Assembly (NCBI GenBank): GCA_023055425.1 | Contig: JALGPY010000005.1 | Span: 5,915,501 to 5,979,500, forward strand | Length of the DNA: 64,000 bases | Origin: Linanthus parryae | Taxonomy: Eukaryota > Streptophyta > Magnoliopsida > Ericales > Polemoniaceae | Direction of reading: 5' to 3' | In this document: positions 1-13,244 of the stretch, one piece after another | Position numbering within the stretch: position 1 is the first letter of the stretch | Layout: every line of letters starts with the position of its first letter | Made by a program: the position numbers and the translations under genes | The notes under the pieces: model-generated | The model's input: the letters and a program-made list of their open reading frames with translations, nothing else | Told to the model about the DNA's origin: nothing | Database searches by the model: none

Positions 1-1147
1 TTCGGGACAATTGGGGTCAAAGAAGGTGGGCCCATCTGTTTCTTACAACATCTTGAACGCACAGGAGTCCAGAGGCAAACTGGGTGGGCCCATTTATTTG
101 AACACAGTAAATTTGGTTGTAAAAGATTGAACACAGTAAAGAGACTGTCGAACTCTATCTTATAGGCCCACTCCGGGCCCATTTATCTTCTAGCCTCCCC
201 CATGCAACTCTCATTAATTTTTCACAAGCGATCAATTAAGGTGTTTAGGTACGCACAACTAACAAACCAGTTCAATTTATAGTGGTCCGAATGCAATGTG
301 TAATGTATTACTGAAATAATTTTAAAACAAAAGAAACAAGATATCGACTCTTATGATTTTAAGTTCTATGGTAAAATGTAACGTATGATCCTGAGTAAAT
401 TTATTAATTCTGATATAGAATTGAACAACTAAATAGAATCCGATAGTTTTTAGACAGAAATGGGAGTAAGAATTCTTATCAAAATCATACCTAACCCAGA
501 GTTGGGGCCTCTTATTTGTTTAGTCTCTTTAGCCAAATATTTTTATCAAGACACAAAGGCAAATATTACAACATCTTCAGCTTAAGTTGCACACTTTTGC
601 ACTCGTCAACTTTTTGGCAGCTTTTCTTTAGCCCCTTTGAAAGGGAGTAATCAACAAGCGGATAAGTTCAATTTTACACAAGTCAAAACACAAAACACAT
701 GTATTAAGTTTGACAACAAAGGCTCAAGTTTTGATTTTTTTTTTTTTTTTTTGAGGAAACTTGATAACCCTGGGGTTGTCGGACTTCTGAGAACTGGCTT
801 AAATGGATTACTATTAAGTGGATAAGTTCTTTGGCATAAGTTTTATTCATGAAAAATCAGTTCCGACAACTAGCTTAAATGGAACAGCAATTCATGGCGT
901 ATCTTCTGGCTAGAACCAAAGAATCATTAATCATTATTGTCTCTCTCAATCATAAAAGAAATCTTCATCTCAATAACTCTCCATGGCCTAAAATTTGAAA
1001 ATGATTACTTTATTGTTCGAGCCAATGATCAAACGGGATTGAGGCCGTCAAAGCTCTCATGGGATTGCCTTTTGTAAGAGTATAAATTTATAAATAATAT
1101 ATTTTTTTTGGTCAAACATTTAGGAATGATATAGAAAAATATATAAC
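1..1147. other. Intergenic, no gene recognised
   Basis: AT-rich sequence with frequent stops in all frames. A poly-T run lies near 737-752. I see no coding block, RNA gene or clear repeat ends here. Confidence 0.5.
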
Positions 1148-1215
1148 AACAAAATCCTTAATTTTTCTGGAATGCCAGCGATTACATTCACCCATCCATT
1201 AGTGGTGTTCTAATT

Positions 1216-1415
1216 TGGGTATAAGTCCCCCATATCATTACCTAGATGTTCCTTTTCCACCTGCTTCAAAAGAGAAATATCTACTCCTATAGAACCTAGG
1301 TTTACATTCCTAGCCAGCCTCACAATTTCATCAGCTGCTTAATTTTGGTCTCTACTAATCCATTTCAGATCACCATCACACAGTTGCAGACCTTCCTTTA
1401 TATCTCTGTTTTATT
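1216..1415 (-). pseudogene. Decayed retroelement RNase H fragment
   Basis: On the minus strand a reading frame of about 65 codons contains W-I-S-R-D-Q-N, then an in-frame TAA, then A-A-D-E-I-V-R-L-A-R. This matches the C-terminal end of the plant LINE-type RNase H domain (pattern W-x-x-R-x-x-N-x-x-A-D-x-L-A). The TAA sits where a lysine codon (AAA) would be expected. No reverse transcriptase is seen next to it, so it is a relic. It is separate from the large LINE at 34.9-49.6 kb. Confidence 0.6.
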
Positions 1416-2097
1416 GGCCAAAAAAAAAAAAAAAAAGTTACCTAGATGTTCAACTTCATATCTAAAAATTCATAGATCTCTAATCTTACAAAAGCCTATC
1501 TCATGAAAGTTGTGACGGGCTCAATCCCATGTAATCATTTCTCTGTTCGTTTTGTGTGAAAATTGGGAAGTTACTCTCAAATAAGTTTGGATATTATTTC
1601 TGAATACATATGATTAACTTGTAATCCACTCGAAAATTCACTAGATTTATTTCTCACAAATAATAATAGAGAGTTCCCCGGATTCATGAATAGGGGATAG
1701 TCGTGTCTGTTTCAAAAGTGTGGGAGGTTTTTTCTGTCTTTTACCCATTTGTCAATCCCTCCCCTTTCTCTTTTCTATTGTTCTATCCTTTTTTTCCCCC
1801 TTTGAGAAAGATTGGGGCTTATAATAATTGTAGTAAGGTCGCCCGATGTTCTGCAAAAGCCATAGTTGACGAGGGAGATATTTTACCAACACGTGCCGAT
1901 TCCAAGTTTCCATCTGTTTATGTTAGAGCGTGGGGTTAAAAGTTAAATTAAACAAAAAATAGATGAATCAGTCACGGATGAAATATAAATTATAGGATTT
2001 GATCGAACACAAGAATTATGAATTTGAGATTTTGAAATCCGAAAAGTCGGGCTAATTGACAGAAGCCACATACGCACGGTCATTGGTTTTTTCATGA

Positions 2098-2774
2098 TCA
2101 TTGACTAAGTGATGCAATGCTCTGCAGATATGAAATTACTCTATTTGACATTAGAGTGGTTCTAAATGCAGATGGAATAGACCCGGAAGCTGGCTGATGG
2201 TTGACCAATCTGAGAACATGATGACGTGAGGGAGAAAATGTTGCGAAGTTATCTAACATTGATTGTGAAATTTCCGGGTTGATACAAATTGAAGCCCGAA
2301 TGAAAAAATTCTTCAATGTATGAAAGATGAGGGAAACTACAACAAACCTAGGTATACATAGTATGACAGTACGGCATAACCTAGTCAAATTAAACTCGAA
2401 GGAAGAGATGTTTTTGAACTAACGCTAATAGAGACGCTTGATCTATGTATCTGACATCAATTACATATTTGCATATGAAAAAAATGCTTTTTAGGTAATT
2501 ATATGCAAGAAGCACAAAAGCACTTTACTACAAGTACAGACAGTGCTGGAATTCAATCCTAAACTACCAATACATAAAATGGAGTTCGTCAACTTGGGGG
2601 AAAATAATGATTAAAACGAACCAACCTCAGCATCACATCACGAACAATTATGTCATCTAATTTAGGTGTTGATTGAATTTCATAGGGTCCCCTTCGTAAC
2701 TCAATTCCCATCAATGCTTTCTTCACTGAGAGGGCCAACCTCATAAACAGTGTGATGATGGTACATCTCTTCAA
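2098..2774 (-). other. Two unassigned open blocks, possible decayed exons
   Basis: Two stretches on the minus strand stay open: 2589-2774 and 2098-2388. The first has a plausible coding composition (G-I-E-L-R-R-G-P-Y-E-I-Q-S-T-P-K) but seems to need a frame change near its start. I do not recognise a family. They lie 1.1 kb beyond the WDR4-like stop codon on the same strand, so they could be remnants of another gene or chance frames. Confidence 0.2.
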
Positions 2775-2799
2775 TAATTAGAAGAAACTAGCACAAAAT

Positions 2800-3828
2800 T
2801 CACCCGGTTGGGACTCAAGGTGTCAAGAGGCCGTCCAACGCTTAAAACCAGATCGGATCAGCCTGCACCAATATAACCCAAAACCGGCTCCAGACCTGCC
2901 CCGTCCAACACCATAACCGTCCCAGTCCCTAAACCTACTTTTTGGTCCCCCAACCCGGTGCAATTTGCCTCCTACACACGCTGACCCGGCCCTTAACCTC
3001 ATGAGCTCAGGGCCCGGGACCCATTGGGTTCAAGTTTCTCAACCCGACCCCCTATCCCCCCTCAACCCGGCCCAGCACAACCCCATCCCTCACCCGACCC
3101 CCTCCAACTTTGCCCAGCCCACACCATCGAGTCGTCGACACCTTGAATTCGAACTTTAACACACCAGCTCTTGACGAACACTTGAAGATGCCGTAAGAAA
3201 AGAAAGATCCGGTGTAAAAGAAAACCGGAAAAAAATTAGTTATATACGGGAGTATCTAACAATCAAAGAAAAACCCAAGGCATCACGCCCTACCCCAATG
3301 TTTACAACAACAACAACAATAATAATAATAAATGAAATGGGTCAGGATAGACGTTCCAACTGATGCAAGGGACCTTGTCAATACACAAAAGTTGAATTAT
3401 TTTTGTTGATACAAAGGCCACATTATTCTCTAATGATACATGTTCCAGTAAGGAACAGAAAACCCTAGGTAATCAAATCAAAACCTTGTAGTAGAAAGTA
3501 CAAAACCCTAAACCCTATCAAGAACCAAAATCTTCCCTCAAAAAAAGAAAATCTACCTTAGACACACTCCTTCTGCAACTAATTACTAGAATTACAAGCA
3601 CAACCCAGAATTGCACACTACGGAAAATCATCAACCATGTCAAAAGATCCATATATTGTTCAGACATACCTCGAGCTAGCAATCGAAAGCCCCAACAAGA
3701 CCAAATATTCCACACTCCATTGAGCTGCAGTTGTCCGAGGAACCAAAATTGTCCGCAGCTCTGGCTTCGATTTCACAACTCCCATAATACCACAGAACTA
3801 ACCCCCATTGCATCGCGGTAACTGAGCT
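2800..3828. other. C-rich tract and WDR4 downstream flank
   Basis: 2820-3130 is unusually rich in CCC and CCGG-type words (plus-strand cytosine bias), resembling the GC-rich low-complexity blocks of other repeats in this window. 3300-3340 has (CAA)n/(TAA)n. About 3500-3828 is likely 3' UTR or flank of the minus-strand gene that ends at 3829. No further gene is seen. Confidence 0.35.
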
Positions 3829-5422
3829 CTAGACATCATTCTGGAGAGGTTTTCTGTCGTTTCTGCCCCTCTTTCTAAAATCTCTTTTCTCCAAAGAATA
3901 TTGTTTTTTAATTAATAGGTTATGCATTGCAGTTTTCACGGATTCGGCAGCTGCCAGGAACACCTCATTCTCAATGGAAACACTCCCCTGAAGCTTTTCA
4001 AGTAGTTCAACTCCTCCTGGAATATCTTTATCCTCCAACACTGCTGGTTGATTGTCGCCCAAGTCTTTGTTCCATTTGTTAACGCCAGATACGGCTCTGA
4101 CACGGGCTAAAGAAGTCGTATCCAAACCTTTTAGGTTGGAGACACCTGTGACCATCCACAACAAGTTTCCTGAGAAGCTAGTTGCCAGGCTTGTTGGAAT
4201 GAATGTCTCACTCACAATGGAAACCACCTGGAAATACAGAAATAAGCTGTTTAGCCACTAGAACATTTCTATTCCCTATGTTTGGAATCGAAATAGGAAA
4301 AGAGAAAATAAAAAAAGATGCAGTGGCGGTGCTAAAAGCTACTGTGTGAAAATAGCTGTGGGAAAGTTGCTGTGAATTTTAGATAAACTATTGTTTGGTA
4401 AATATTATGTGAAAGCTATGGTGGAATATTGATATAGTACTTTTGTGTTTTGTAAAATAGAGAGTAAAATGACAAAAAAAAGATGACATGTATCCGTTCC
4501 GTAAAGATAAATATTAAATTTTTAGAAGTTGCAAGGTCAAAATCGGGTATAAAAATAAACGCATCCCCCCCCCCCCCTTGCAACCTGAAAACTGTTGTGG
4601 GACAGCAGAAGCTGTCCGCAAAATCAGAAATTTTATTTTTACCAAACGCACTAAAACTGCTTCTGCTGTCGGAAAGCTGCTGTGCTGGCAGCGGAAGCAT
4701 TCCCAAACTGGCACTTACACTAGGAGACTGAATGAGAACATTATTTTCTACAATCGATCTAATTGTAAGGGATTTTTTTTTCAAGTGTGTTTTTTAGGGC
4801 AGATTTGTAGGGGTTTGAGGCTTCGAGCTGAACACTACACAGCGATGAGATTACCATGTAGAAATGTTTTGTGCAGGAAATGGAGTATCCGTCAGCAAGG
4901 ATTAACGAAATTGTAAAGAGAATTTACCTTTGCAACAGAAAGAGTTTTGGCCGGAAGGTTGCAGCTCAAAAGCACTACTCCTGATAGGCTGTTATAGAGT
5001 ACACCAACGAAAATCAAACAGGTTTTAGAACAATGAAACCAACAGGCTCTCACAAAGAATGACAACATTTTCAATTTAAAAATTCAAGAAACTCACCTTT
5101 GTATGGCCACTGCAACTAATGAACTGTTGGGAACCGCACATAGATCGGTTATGGCAGGGTAATTCTCCTCTTCCTTAACTATATATTTAGCGACTTCTGC
5201 CTTCAGGAAGCAAGGTAAAGCAAAATCAGTAGTCAAGAAAATATGCGCACCCTAACAACCTAAATAAAAATGTTGAGTTCCACAATGAATGCATGAAGTG
5301 GTGCCAATCTTATGATTGTAAAAAGTTGCATGAAATGGTGGCAATCCTTGGCACTTGGTAAAACTTGTAACAAAGTAATCAAAATTCAAGACCTAGAATA
5401 GTGAAGTCTGAAGATACACACA

Positions 5423-5476
<54 letters not shown>

Positions 5477-8400
5477 ACACAAAACAAACAAACACCTTGC
5501 ATGGTTGATTAGAGATACCAATATATCCTAAAACACCTAGTATAACAGTATTTTTGTTCCTAAGGATGATTAAGTGTGAGTTGGGTATATGGACACTTTT
5601 AAGAGCACATTCTTCAAGTCAGCCAATGACCAGAATCTTCAATCCGAATAGCTTGGTTACTCTTCTATTAGGGTGAGTTTGGGAATGCTTCTGCTGCCAG
5701 CACAGCTGCTTTCTGACAGCAGAAGCAGTTTTAGTGTGTTTGGTAAAAATAAAATTTCTGCTTTTCCGGACAGTTTCTGCTGTCCCACAGCAGTTTTCAG
5801 GAAGCATGGGGGGAGATGCTTTTCGAGAAAGTGCTTTTAATTAATTTATCTACAACCGATTTTGACCTTACAATTTTTAAAAATAACGATAGTTATCTTT
5901 CCGAAAATGACACGTGTCATATATTTTTGTCATTTTACCCTCTCACAGCAACTTCGCAGTTGATTTTACCAAACACAAAATTACTATATCAATAAATTTC
6001 ACAGCAGCTTCTACGTTATATTTACCAAACAACATTTTATCAAAAACTCACAGCAGCTTTCTACAGTGTTTTCACACAGCAGCTTTCTACCACCGGTCCA
6101 CCGCCACAGCATTCCCAAACTAGCCGACTAGTTTGTCAAGCTTAGAGGAGATATTGCGAGCAAAACAAATTTAAACTGTGATGCGCAGAGAATTCAGTTT
6201 CCTCCCAAATGGAGCATGTCAGTGAAGCCAAATTCACTTCAGTTTCCACTCTGGGTTGACAGTATGGTTGACAAAGTCATAACATTTTTATAGAATAACA
6301 GGCAATAAGAGTCAGATAAAAAGAGCTACCTCTGCTCCAAGAAGACACGTATCAAGAAGAGATCCAGATGTTATATCCCACAACCGCACCTGGAGAAGTA
6401 GGCTTTTAGACATCATGCTTTGCAACTTTTATAGACAGTAAAAGAGCAAATGGAAACCATATGGACTTCGGATATAATCACTACTCACAGTTGAATCCCC
6501 ACTTCCAGAGACAAGCAACCCCTCAGGATGAGCAGAAGGGAAAACAAAGGAAATGCACGAAACAAACCTGCAAAAGGTCACAAAAACTATGTTCACCGAA
6601 TCAAAACTATAAACCAAGCTAGTTGGGAAAAAACTCACAAATTACGAAACAAATCATAAAGACTGGGAAAATATAGATGTCGTAAAATTGGAAGTCCGGA
6701 AAATATAGATGCTGAAAACAAGTGACCTAAATGCATAGATGAATTTCTATGGCTGAGACAAAGGATTTTCACATCTTATCGGTTTTGGTATATCTGCAAC
6801 AACATCCTTAATAGGTTGGCCAAAACACATTTTCAGTTCGGACAGCAATTTCCATAAACAATGGCTTCCGTAAGTTTGGAATCTCCCTATCTGCATTATT
6901 GGAATGGTATCTGGCTTTTTGTTCTCTCAAGGCAAATTTAATCAAACTTTCTTAACCTTTTCCTGAACCAACACTTTCTTAATTTCAGAATTTCAAAACC
7001 CAGAATTCAGTCTAATGATCAGAGGTTATAACAATCTCCCCTCTTAATGGTTTCTTCATATATAGTATAATTAATTTTTAATAGACAGTTGGAAATATTA
7101 TCCTAATAGTGTAGATGAAACATCTGGCTCAAGTCATAAACTATACCATAGCTTTTAACTTTTTTCACTCAAATCGAATAGACTCGAACCAATCGGTTAC
7201 TTAGCTTTCTTTTTCTATTTATGGTGCTGCTTCTTCATTTTTAGAGAACTATTTATTAAGTCCAAAACATTTAGATTAAGTCTAGTTACAGGTAGGGAAA
7301 ACGACTACTTAAATGCTTTTGAGCACTCTCAATTATCATGCAGGAAACACGGCAGAAGTACTCTCAAACCCCAAGCTTGCATTTAAGTTTAACGTTCTTT
7401 TTCGCGCTTGAATGTGGAACCTAATCATATAGCCTAATCTGATAAGTGGTTAACTTAGTCCCAGTGGTTCAAGAATACGGAAATCGAATCCCTCCTTCAT
7501 AATGTTAAGAGATATTTTCACTGAAATGAGCTTCTTTTGGCCAAGAAAAACCGAAATGATCACCGTCGGAAGGATAATACAAATATAGACCCGTTAGTAG
7601 CGGTTTCTAGCTATATACACTGAAGAAATTGCTTAAGTATGAAACCTATAGAACTGTAGAAGTAGTGGTTTTAAAGGGGAATAACCATTAATAAAATTAT
7701 CGGTTTTCAACACAGAAACCTATACTCCTGCTATCAGTTTTAAAATGGGCCTATATTGGTATTATCCCTCAAATCAGGATCATCTTGGTTTTCTTCGGCG
7801 AAATTAGGCTCATTCCAGTGAAAATACCTTAAGAGAGGTTCTTGCACGAGGTCGGACCACTTGTTGAGTAAAGCTTTCTACTCTGACCTAAACAAACATT
7901 TGTATTGCACAATATGATACAAGCTTCCATGACATGCTAATATCTCAAACTAATGTAACTTTTCTTTATGAAAATGCAGGGTAGAGTTGATTGTGTAATG
8001 TGAGCGAACTGAACTGTAAGAATTACACTCCTTAAGGATATCTGTATGACATTCTTCCTTTGCATTAAAAACAACTCAAAATTTTCAACCAGGTTGAGCT
8101 GAACACAAGAGGAAATCATATATGTGCTGTAATTCTTTCTGTCATACCAATCACTGTAAAAGATAAAAATGTAACAAACAACTCACTCACTCAGTATGTC
8201 CGAGGCAAAAGCTCTGTATTTCATGAGCTCCATCTAAAGGCTTTTTAGGAACCACAGAAACCTGTCATAAAGTAACATTATTACAAAAGAACAAAGACCA
8301 ATCAAACTTTCATTTACTTGGATAGCTAGGGAACTGGAATTACACGAATTTTGAAATCTCGATCAGCAGTTACGATGAACCGTCCATCTGGTGAAAATTC

Positions 8401-11400
8401 CTACACAATAAGACCAGATCATGATTAAATGTTGTCCACAGATAGCAAAGAAAGAAGGAAACCCCAACTGTGAATGTCAATCAGAGAGGAAAACAACAAA
8501 GAGGCACAATATAAAATATGCGACTTACCAGGCTAGTAATGATGCTACAGTAGTGCGCAAGGAGTGGCACACCTTTCTTAACTGTTCGTGACTGATTGTC
8601 GTGAAATCCATCCAAATCCACGATTGAAACAACTCCAAATTTGTCGGCATAGCAAACAAAATGCCCATCATTACTAACAGCAACTGCACTTACTCTCTTC
8701 TCAGATGACCTGTTACATTGATCCGCACAAAATATTTAAAAATCTTAAAACACCTCAGTGCATCATCAGATGTGAAATTAACATAATACCTTCAGCATAT
8801 TGTTTACTAACTGTAGTGGCCGTAGGACAAAGTGTGAAATATTTAGCTTCTTAAGATACATCCGACATTTCTAGCCTTGCTGACTCTGAATGCTGTGACA
8901 GTTTTGGTTATAGTGACACTTATAGCCACCTAGTGACTCAATCTACTATATTTTTTTAGCAAATATCGTATCGAGTAACGTACCACACTCAAATTTTCAT
9001 GTCTGATTATTTCAGGCCCCAATTGTGGGCAACAACGGTCCATTTAATTACTCTGCCTTTAAACAAAGAGGCATATATCATTCTTGCTATGAGTGATCAA
9101 CTTTAAGCAAAAACATTGATTTTGCTCTTGCAAGGATGGCGGTCCAAGTTGCTAAAAAATGCTGCCGGCTTACCCTTTCAGGTTGGTATTGCATGTACTA
9201 AGATCTCCACGGATCCATGGTCAATCTTTTAAGGCTTAAGTCTCCTGATAAAATGAACCGTTTTTCCCGGTAAATTTCAAGTAAAGTTTCAACCATGCGA
9301 GTTATTTCAAAACCTCAATAAAGAACGATTATCTGAAAAGTGCAGGATTCCAAATTATATGGTTGAACTCGTCCATTAATATATTTCTTCTAGCCCCTTT
9401 CCACCACCCCAAAACCTGCTTTCAGTGATTGGCTCATTAGTTAAGGCGCAGCACCAAGTGTATAATCAGTGATCATACATCACCAAGTAATTGGATGTAC
9501 CAAACACAAAGATGAATCAGATTTATTTGGTTTACCTATTCGGTTCTCGTGGTATTTACAGTGTGCAAGGTTATACTACAACTGTTAATTTTTCCTTTTT
9601 TGACTTCTAGAAGTTATGCTTCATCTATCCAGTGAAGTTAACATATTTCTATACAAAGGTCGGGAAGAGATTACTTTCTTCACCTCGTTCGCGCAACTTA
9701 ATTGACGTGTGGGCCGGTTAAAATAATCTCTTCGGAAAATCTAGAAAAATAAAATAAAAAGCGGAAAAGACGCAGAAGTAAGGTTAGGAGCTTATGATTT
9801 GATTGGAGAAACGATTTTGTTGACAAAGGATGTCCGAAAAATATGATTAACTTGCTTTTGATAAAACAAAACAAGGTTTCAGTTCTTCTAGATTGGTAAT
9901 AAATAATAGCATAGCCATGAATATCTTTGATGATCAGAGCTAAGAACTTCTGACTCAACTCCATACATTTCTTTTACAGGCTGTAGGATAGTTTTGCAAG
10001 TAAGCCAAACTAGTATTTAAGGAGGTCTAACATATACACAAACATGCACGGAACCAATAGTATATATAAATTTACAAGAAATTGTTGGCAGTACATATTC
10101 TTAACTGAGAAGTAGATGCATGCAGCAACTCCATTTTTTAGCAAGAAACACTAATTGCTGATAGCTTGAAGAGGTATTGACAATAGATAAACCCATCATA
10201 GATTTGTGTGATATGTAGCCAAACATAAGAGTTTAAGATTCTTGAATTGTTCTAGATTGGTGAACTTTTCGTTTCAGTTTTAAAATTTGAGCATTTTTAT
10301 AGTATTCACATACTACTCCCATAGTCTTTCCCGAATTGGCGTTACGAAACCATGAATATTTTCCTTGTCAACCTAGAATCTAAATATTGCATATAGAGTA
10401 TATGTACTCTTGATCAAAAGTGAATGAATATTATTGCTGAGTACTGAGTAGACACAGAAGTAAGTCAAAGAGTTATCAGTGAATACATAAGATACATCTA
10501 CTTCAAGAACTTACACAGTGTATAAGCAATTCCAGGGATTTGTGTTCCAAATCTTAACAAGTTTGTCATCTCCCGCTGATACAAAAAGCTTTCCCTCCGC
10601 ACCATAACAGATTGCTCGAATCGAATCTTTATGTAGAGTCTCGCTTGAAATGCAAACTGCATTATTACTCCTATGAAGAATCAAGTTAACAATAAGTTCA
10701 GCATATTTTTGAAAATATTACCATCTCTACACGAAACTCAAACAATTTATGTCACATTATACTCAGCTTGTAAGGAACTCTGGGAGATAGATGAAAAAAT
10801 TAAATTTCTCATGGAAATCTCAGAGTAGAAAACTACTCGTGTCGGTTAATTTTCTCTCCAAACATCTCTACTTTCGGAGAGGTTCAATTTAATTTTGTAA
10901 GCGAAAATCCTCATCACCTTAAGTCTCTCTCCTCACATACATGATACAACCCAAGCAAGTAAGCAACTAATTCATAACTCTTTCACTCCAATTCTTAATT
11001 TTCTCTCCAACATATTAATAGCTTCCAGCAAACAGATGACTTTCTCAGAATAAAAAGCTATTTTTTAAACACAAATCAATGAACTAGCCAAGCAATTGCT
11101 CAATCTGTGGAAACAATAGAGGTTTGCATTAGCCTTGCTTCAAATTCAAAAGCTTTTTCATTAAATTCAAAGTTTTCTCAGTTCATAACATCGAATTGAA
11201 TACCAAATTGCTCAATCTGTGGAAACAATAGAGGTTTGCATTAGCCTTGCATCAAATTCAATAGCTTTCCCTTCAAATTCGAAGTTTTCACAGTTCATAA
11301 CATCAAATTGAACACCAAATCTACAAATTAACAAAAAATAAGATCAAAGGAAGCGTTACTGGAGATCGAATATGCGGAGGTCGGAGCCAACCGCGACGGC

Positions 11401-11493
11401 GACGGACTGTTCGGAGGGATGGACTGCAATTAAGGCCGGAGCGACCTCCATGTCTCTGTTTTGGTCTCCATCCGCCATTAAAGCTCCTTCCAT
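3829..11493 (-). CDS. TRM82: WDR4/TRM82-like tRNA (guanine-N7)-methyltransferase non-catalytic subunit
   Basis: Ten exons on the minus strand give 434 codons including stop: 11360-11493, 10515-10670, 8529-8709, 8344-8400, 8191-8261, 6489-6567, 6330-6389, 5097-5200, 4928-4988, 3829-4227. All introns are GT-AG and phases join cleanly. The product has WD40 repeats: VSAGDDKLVKIWN near residues 80-90, the family hallmark TADRDFKIRV near 168-177, CLGHTEFVS near 194-202, and SGSGDSTVRLWD near 220-231, with a basic C-terminus. In the family, TRM82/WDR4 is a beta-propeller that supports the TRM8/METTL1 catalytic subunit in making m7G46 in tRNA. The first ATG (11493) is used; a second in-frame ATG lies five codons later. 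Two introns carry MITEs. Assignment rests on motif order and length, with no disruption seen. Confidence 0.85.
4326..4712 (-). mobile_element. MITE, family copy 1 (inverted), one end lost
   Basis: Inverted, diverged copy of the MITE at 5671-6125 and 54151-54596. The right end keeps the terminal word GCATTCCCAAACT. The left end stops at TGGCGGTG and lacks the terminal repeat. It contains a poly-C run (about 4565-4577). It lies in the last intron of the WDR4-like gene. Confidence 0.7.
5417..5475. repeat. (CA)n followed by poly-A
   Basis: A CA dinucleotide run of about 19 bases runs into about 40 adenines, inside intron 7 of the WDR4-like gene. Confidence 0.9.
5671..6125 (+). mobile_element. 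MITE, family copy 2
   Basis: Begins GGGTGAGTTTGGGAATGCT and ends AGCATTCCCAAACTAGCC, imperfect terminal inverted repeats. The interior is rich in CAGCAG words and nearly matches 54151-54596. No clear target duplication is left. It lies in intron 7 of the WDR4-like gene. Confidence 0.8.
11095..11318. repeat. Tandem duplication, unit about 112 bp
   Basis: The block starting ATTGCTCAATCTGTGG occurs at 11095 and again at 11207 with only a few differences. It lies in the first intron of the WDR4-like gene. Confidence 0.85.
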
Positions 11494-12795
11494 TGCTTAA
11501 TTTGCTTCGCTCTCTTCCAAAACCAGAGATTGAGCTCAGAGAAGAAGCTTTTGAGGTTTTACAGGGGAGGGTGTTTAGGTTTAACAGCAAATCGGTGTTT
11601 TGAGTTATTTGTGATTTCTACCCTTTAAGTATTAGATAATTTCACTATTTCACCATTATTTTATAGAAGTTTTCATCCCACCCCAGATTTTCTTCTACTT
11701 TCTAAGTGAGGGAGATTTTCTTCATCTTAGTAATTCACTAGAAAATAACTCGTCTCGTTGTGACTATTACCACTTAATATTTTTTTAACTACTTAATGTT
11801 TAACTCTGTGGAAGTATGTTTTTCTAAAAGAAGAAATTAGCCGCTCAAAAATGCAAGAACGTATAAATATTGATGCAAATATGTGAATGATTAGGCAAGA
11901 ACTTAGTCACCTAAAACCTCTCGAAGTGGCATCGCTCCCGCTCCCAAACCTCGCTCTGGCGCTTTCGAGACCAAACCTCGCTCTAAATGCGCTCCAGAAA
12001 ATAGAGAGCTCGTTTTCGTAGGCGAATTATTTTTTAAAGCCAATTTACCATTAGTTTGGACTATACTTGATAATTAATCTCAACTTATTATGTGTCAGTT
12101 TGATAATTCAACTATTTAAACACTATTCTTCCTTCTTGAAACAACCTAGTTGAGAAATGAAGACTGACCACCCCTTTAATAAAAAAATATTCTCATTTGT
12201 AAAATCACATTATCATATGTAAATGTTAATTTTCTTCATTAAATTATAGTAAATAAATATTATATATAGACGTTCTCGTGACGCTCTCAAATGCAATCCT
12301 TCTGAAATTAGACGTTTTTCCGCTCCCGCTCTAGGTGACTTAGGGCAAGAAGTAGTATTTTTTTCACTAAATTGTGTACGGTTAGGAAATAAGAAATCAA
12401 AATGGTGGAAATAGCATATTTTGGTTTTTGTAAATGGAGCCCACTTAAATAGAGAAAGGAATATTGATTGGTATCTAGTGGGTGTCTAAATTTACACCCT
12501 CCAATTCAACAGTGAAACATAGGCCACATCACATTCTGTGAACAGTAAATATGAGTACTATCTTAGTATATAGATGTTTGGTACAACAACGAAAAAAAAA
12601 GGACAATTCATATGAACATGTCTTAAAAAACACAATAGCCTGTGTTGATTTAAACGAGTGTTTTAAACCGAACTTATATTTAAAGGGACTTTGTAAATAT
12701 GACTAACCAAACAAGTTTTTATTAAAAACAGTGTCACTGTTATTAATACAGAAACTCGTTTTCGTACTGATAGTTGGATTCGTCCTATATTATAA
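11494..12795. other. WDR4 5' flank and AT-rich intergenic DNA
   Basis: Leader and promoter of the minus-strand WDR4-like gene probably occupy 11494-11640. A possible MITE-like unit lies at about 11905-12350: TAGTCACCTA on the left and TAGGTGACTTA on the right, each beside GCTCCCGCTC-type words. No coding gene is seen. Confidence 0.35.
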
Positions 12796-13244
12796 GGATA
12801 AAAGACAAAATCACCCCTCGAGTATGGGTTATATATAAAAACATCCCTCGTGTTCGGGGATATACAAAAATCACCCATGTCTGAATTAGTTGTTGATGGC
12901 ACACTAACAGAAGGGTAAAAAGACATAATTACCCTCACATTGGAAAGAAATGTCGCATTATAAATACCTTTTTTCCTTTCCTCTTCCTCACTAACCCCTA
13001 GACGCCTCCCTTCCTTCCCAACTCTCTCTATCTCTCTATCTCTCTTTCCTTCCCGTCCCTATGCGAGGTCCACGATCTTCAGGACGGCACGTCCTCCTTC
13101 TCCTTCCCACCTCTCTCTCTCTCTCTCTCTGATGCCAAACGGCGGTGACCATTCAAACCAACGAACCAACAAATTGACCGGACCCAATTTTGGATCTGTT
13201 CGAGGAGTGACGGGACCCATTTGATAATCGAAGATCAGATAAAT

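Noticed and set aside
3518..3715. 65-codon minus-strand frame past the WDR4-like stop
   Set aside because: Lies in the likely 3' UTR, has no recognisable domain, and the upstream exon ends in a proper stop at 3829.
9698..9964. 88-codon minus-strand frame in WDR4 intron 2
   Set aside because: No splice sites that keep the WD40 frame and no resemblance to the family; the flanking exons join without it.
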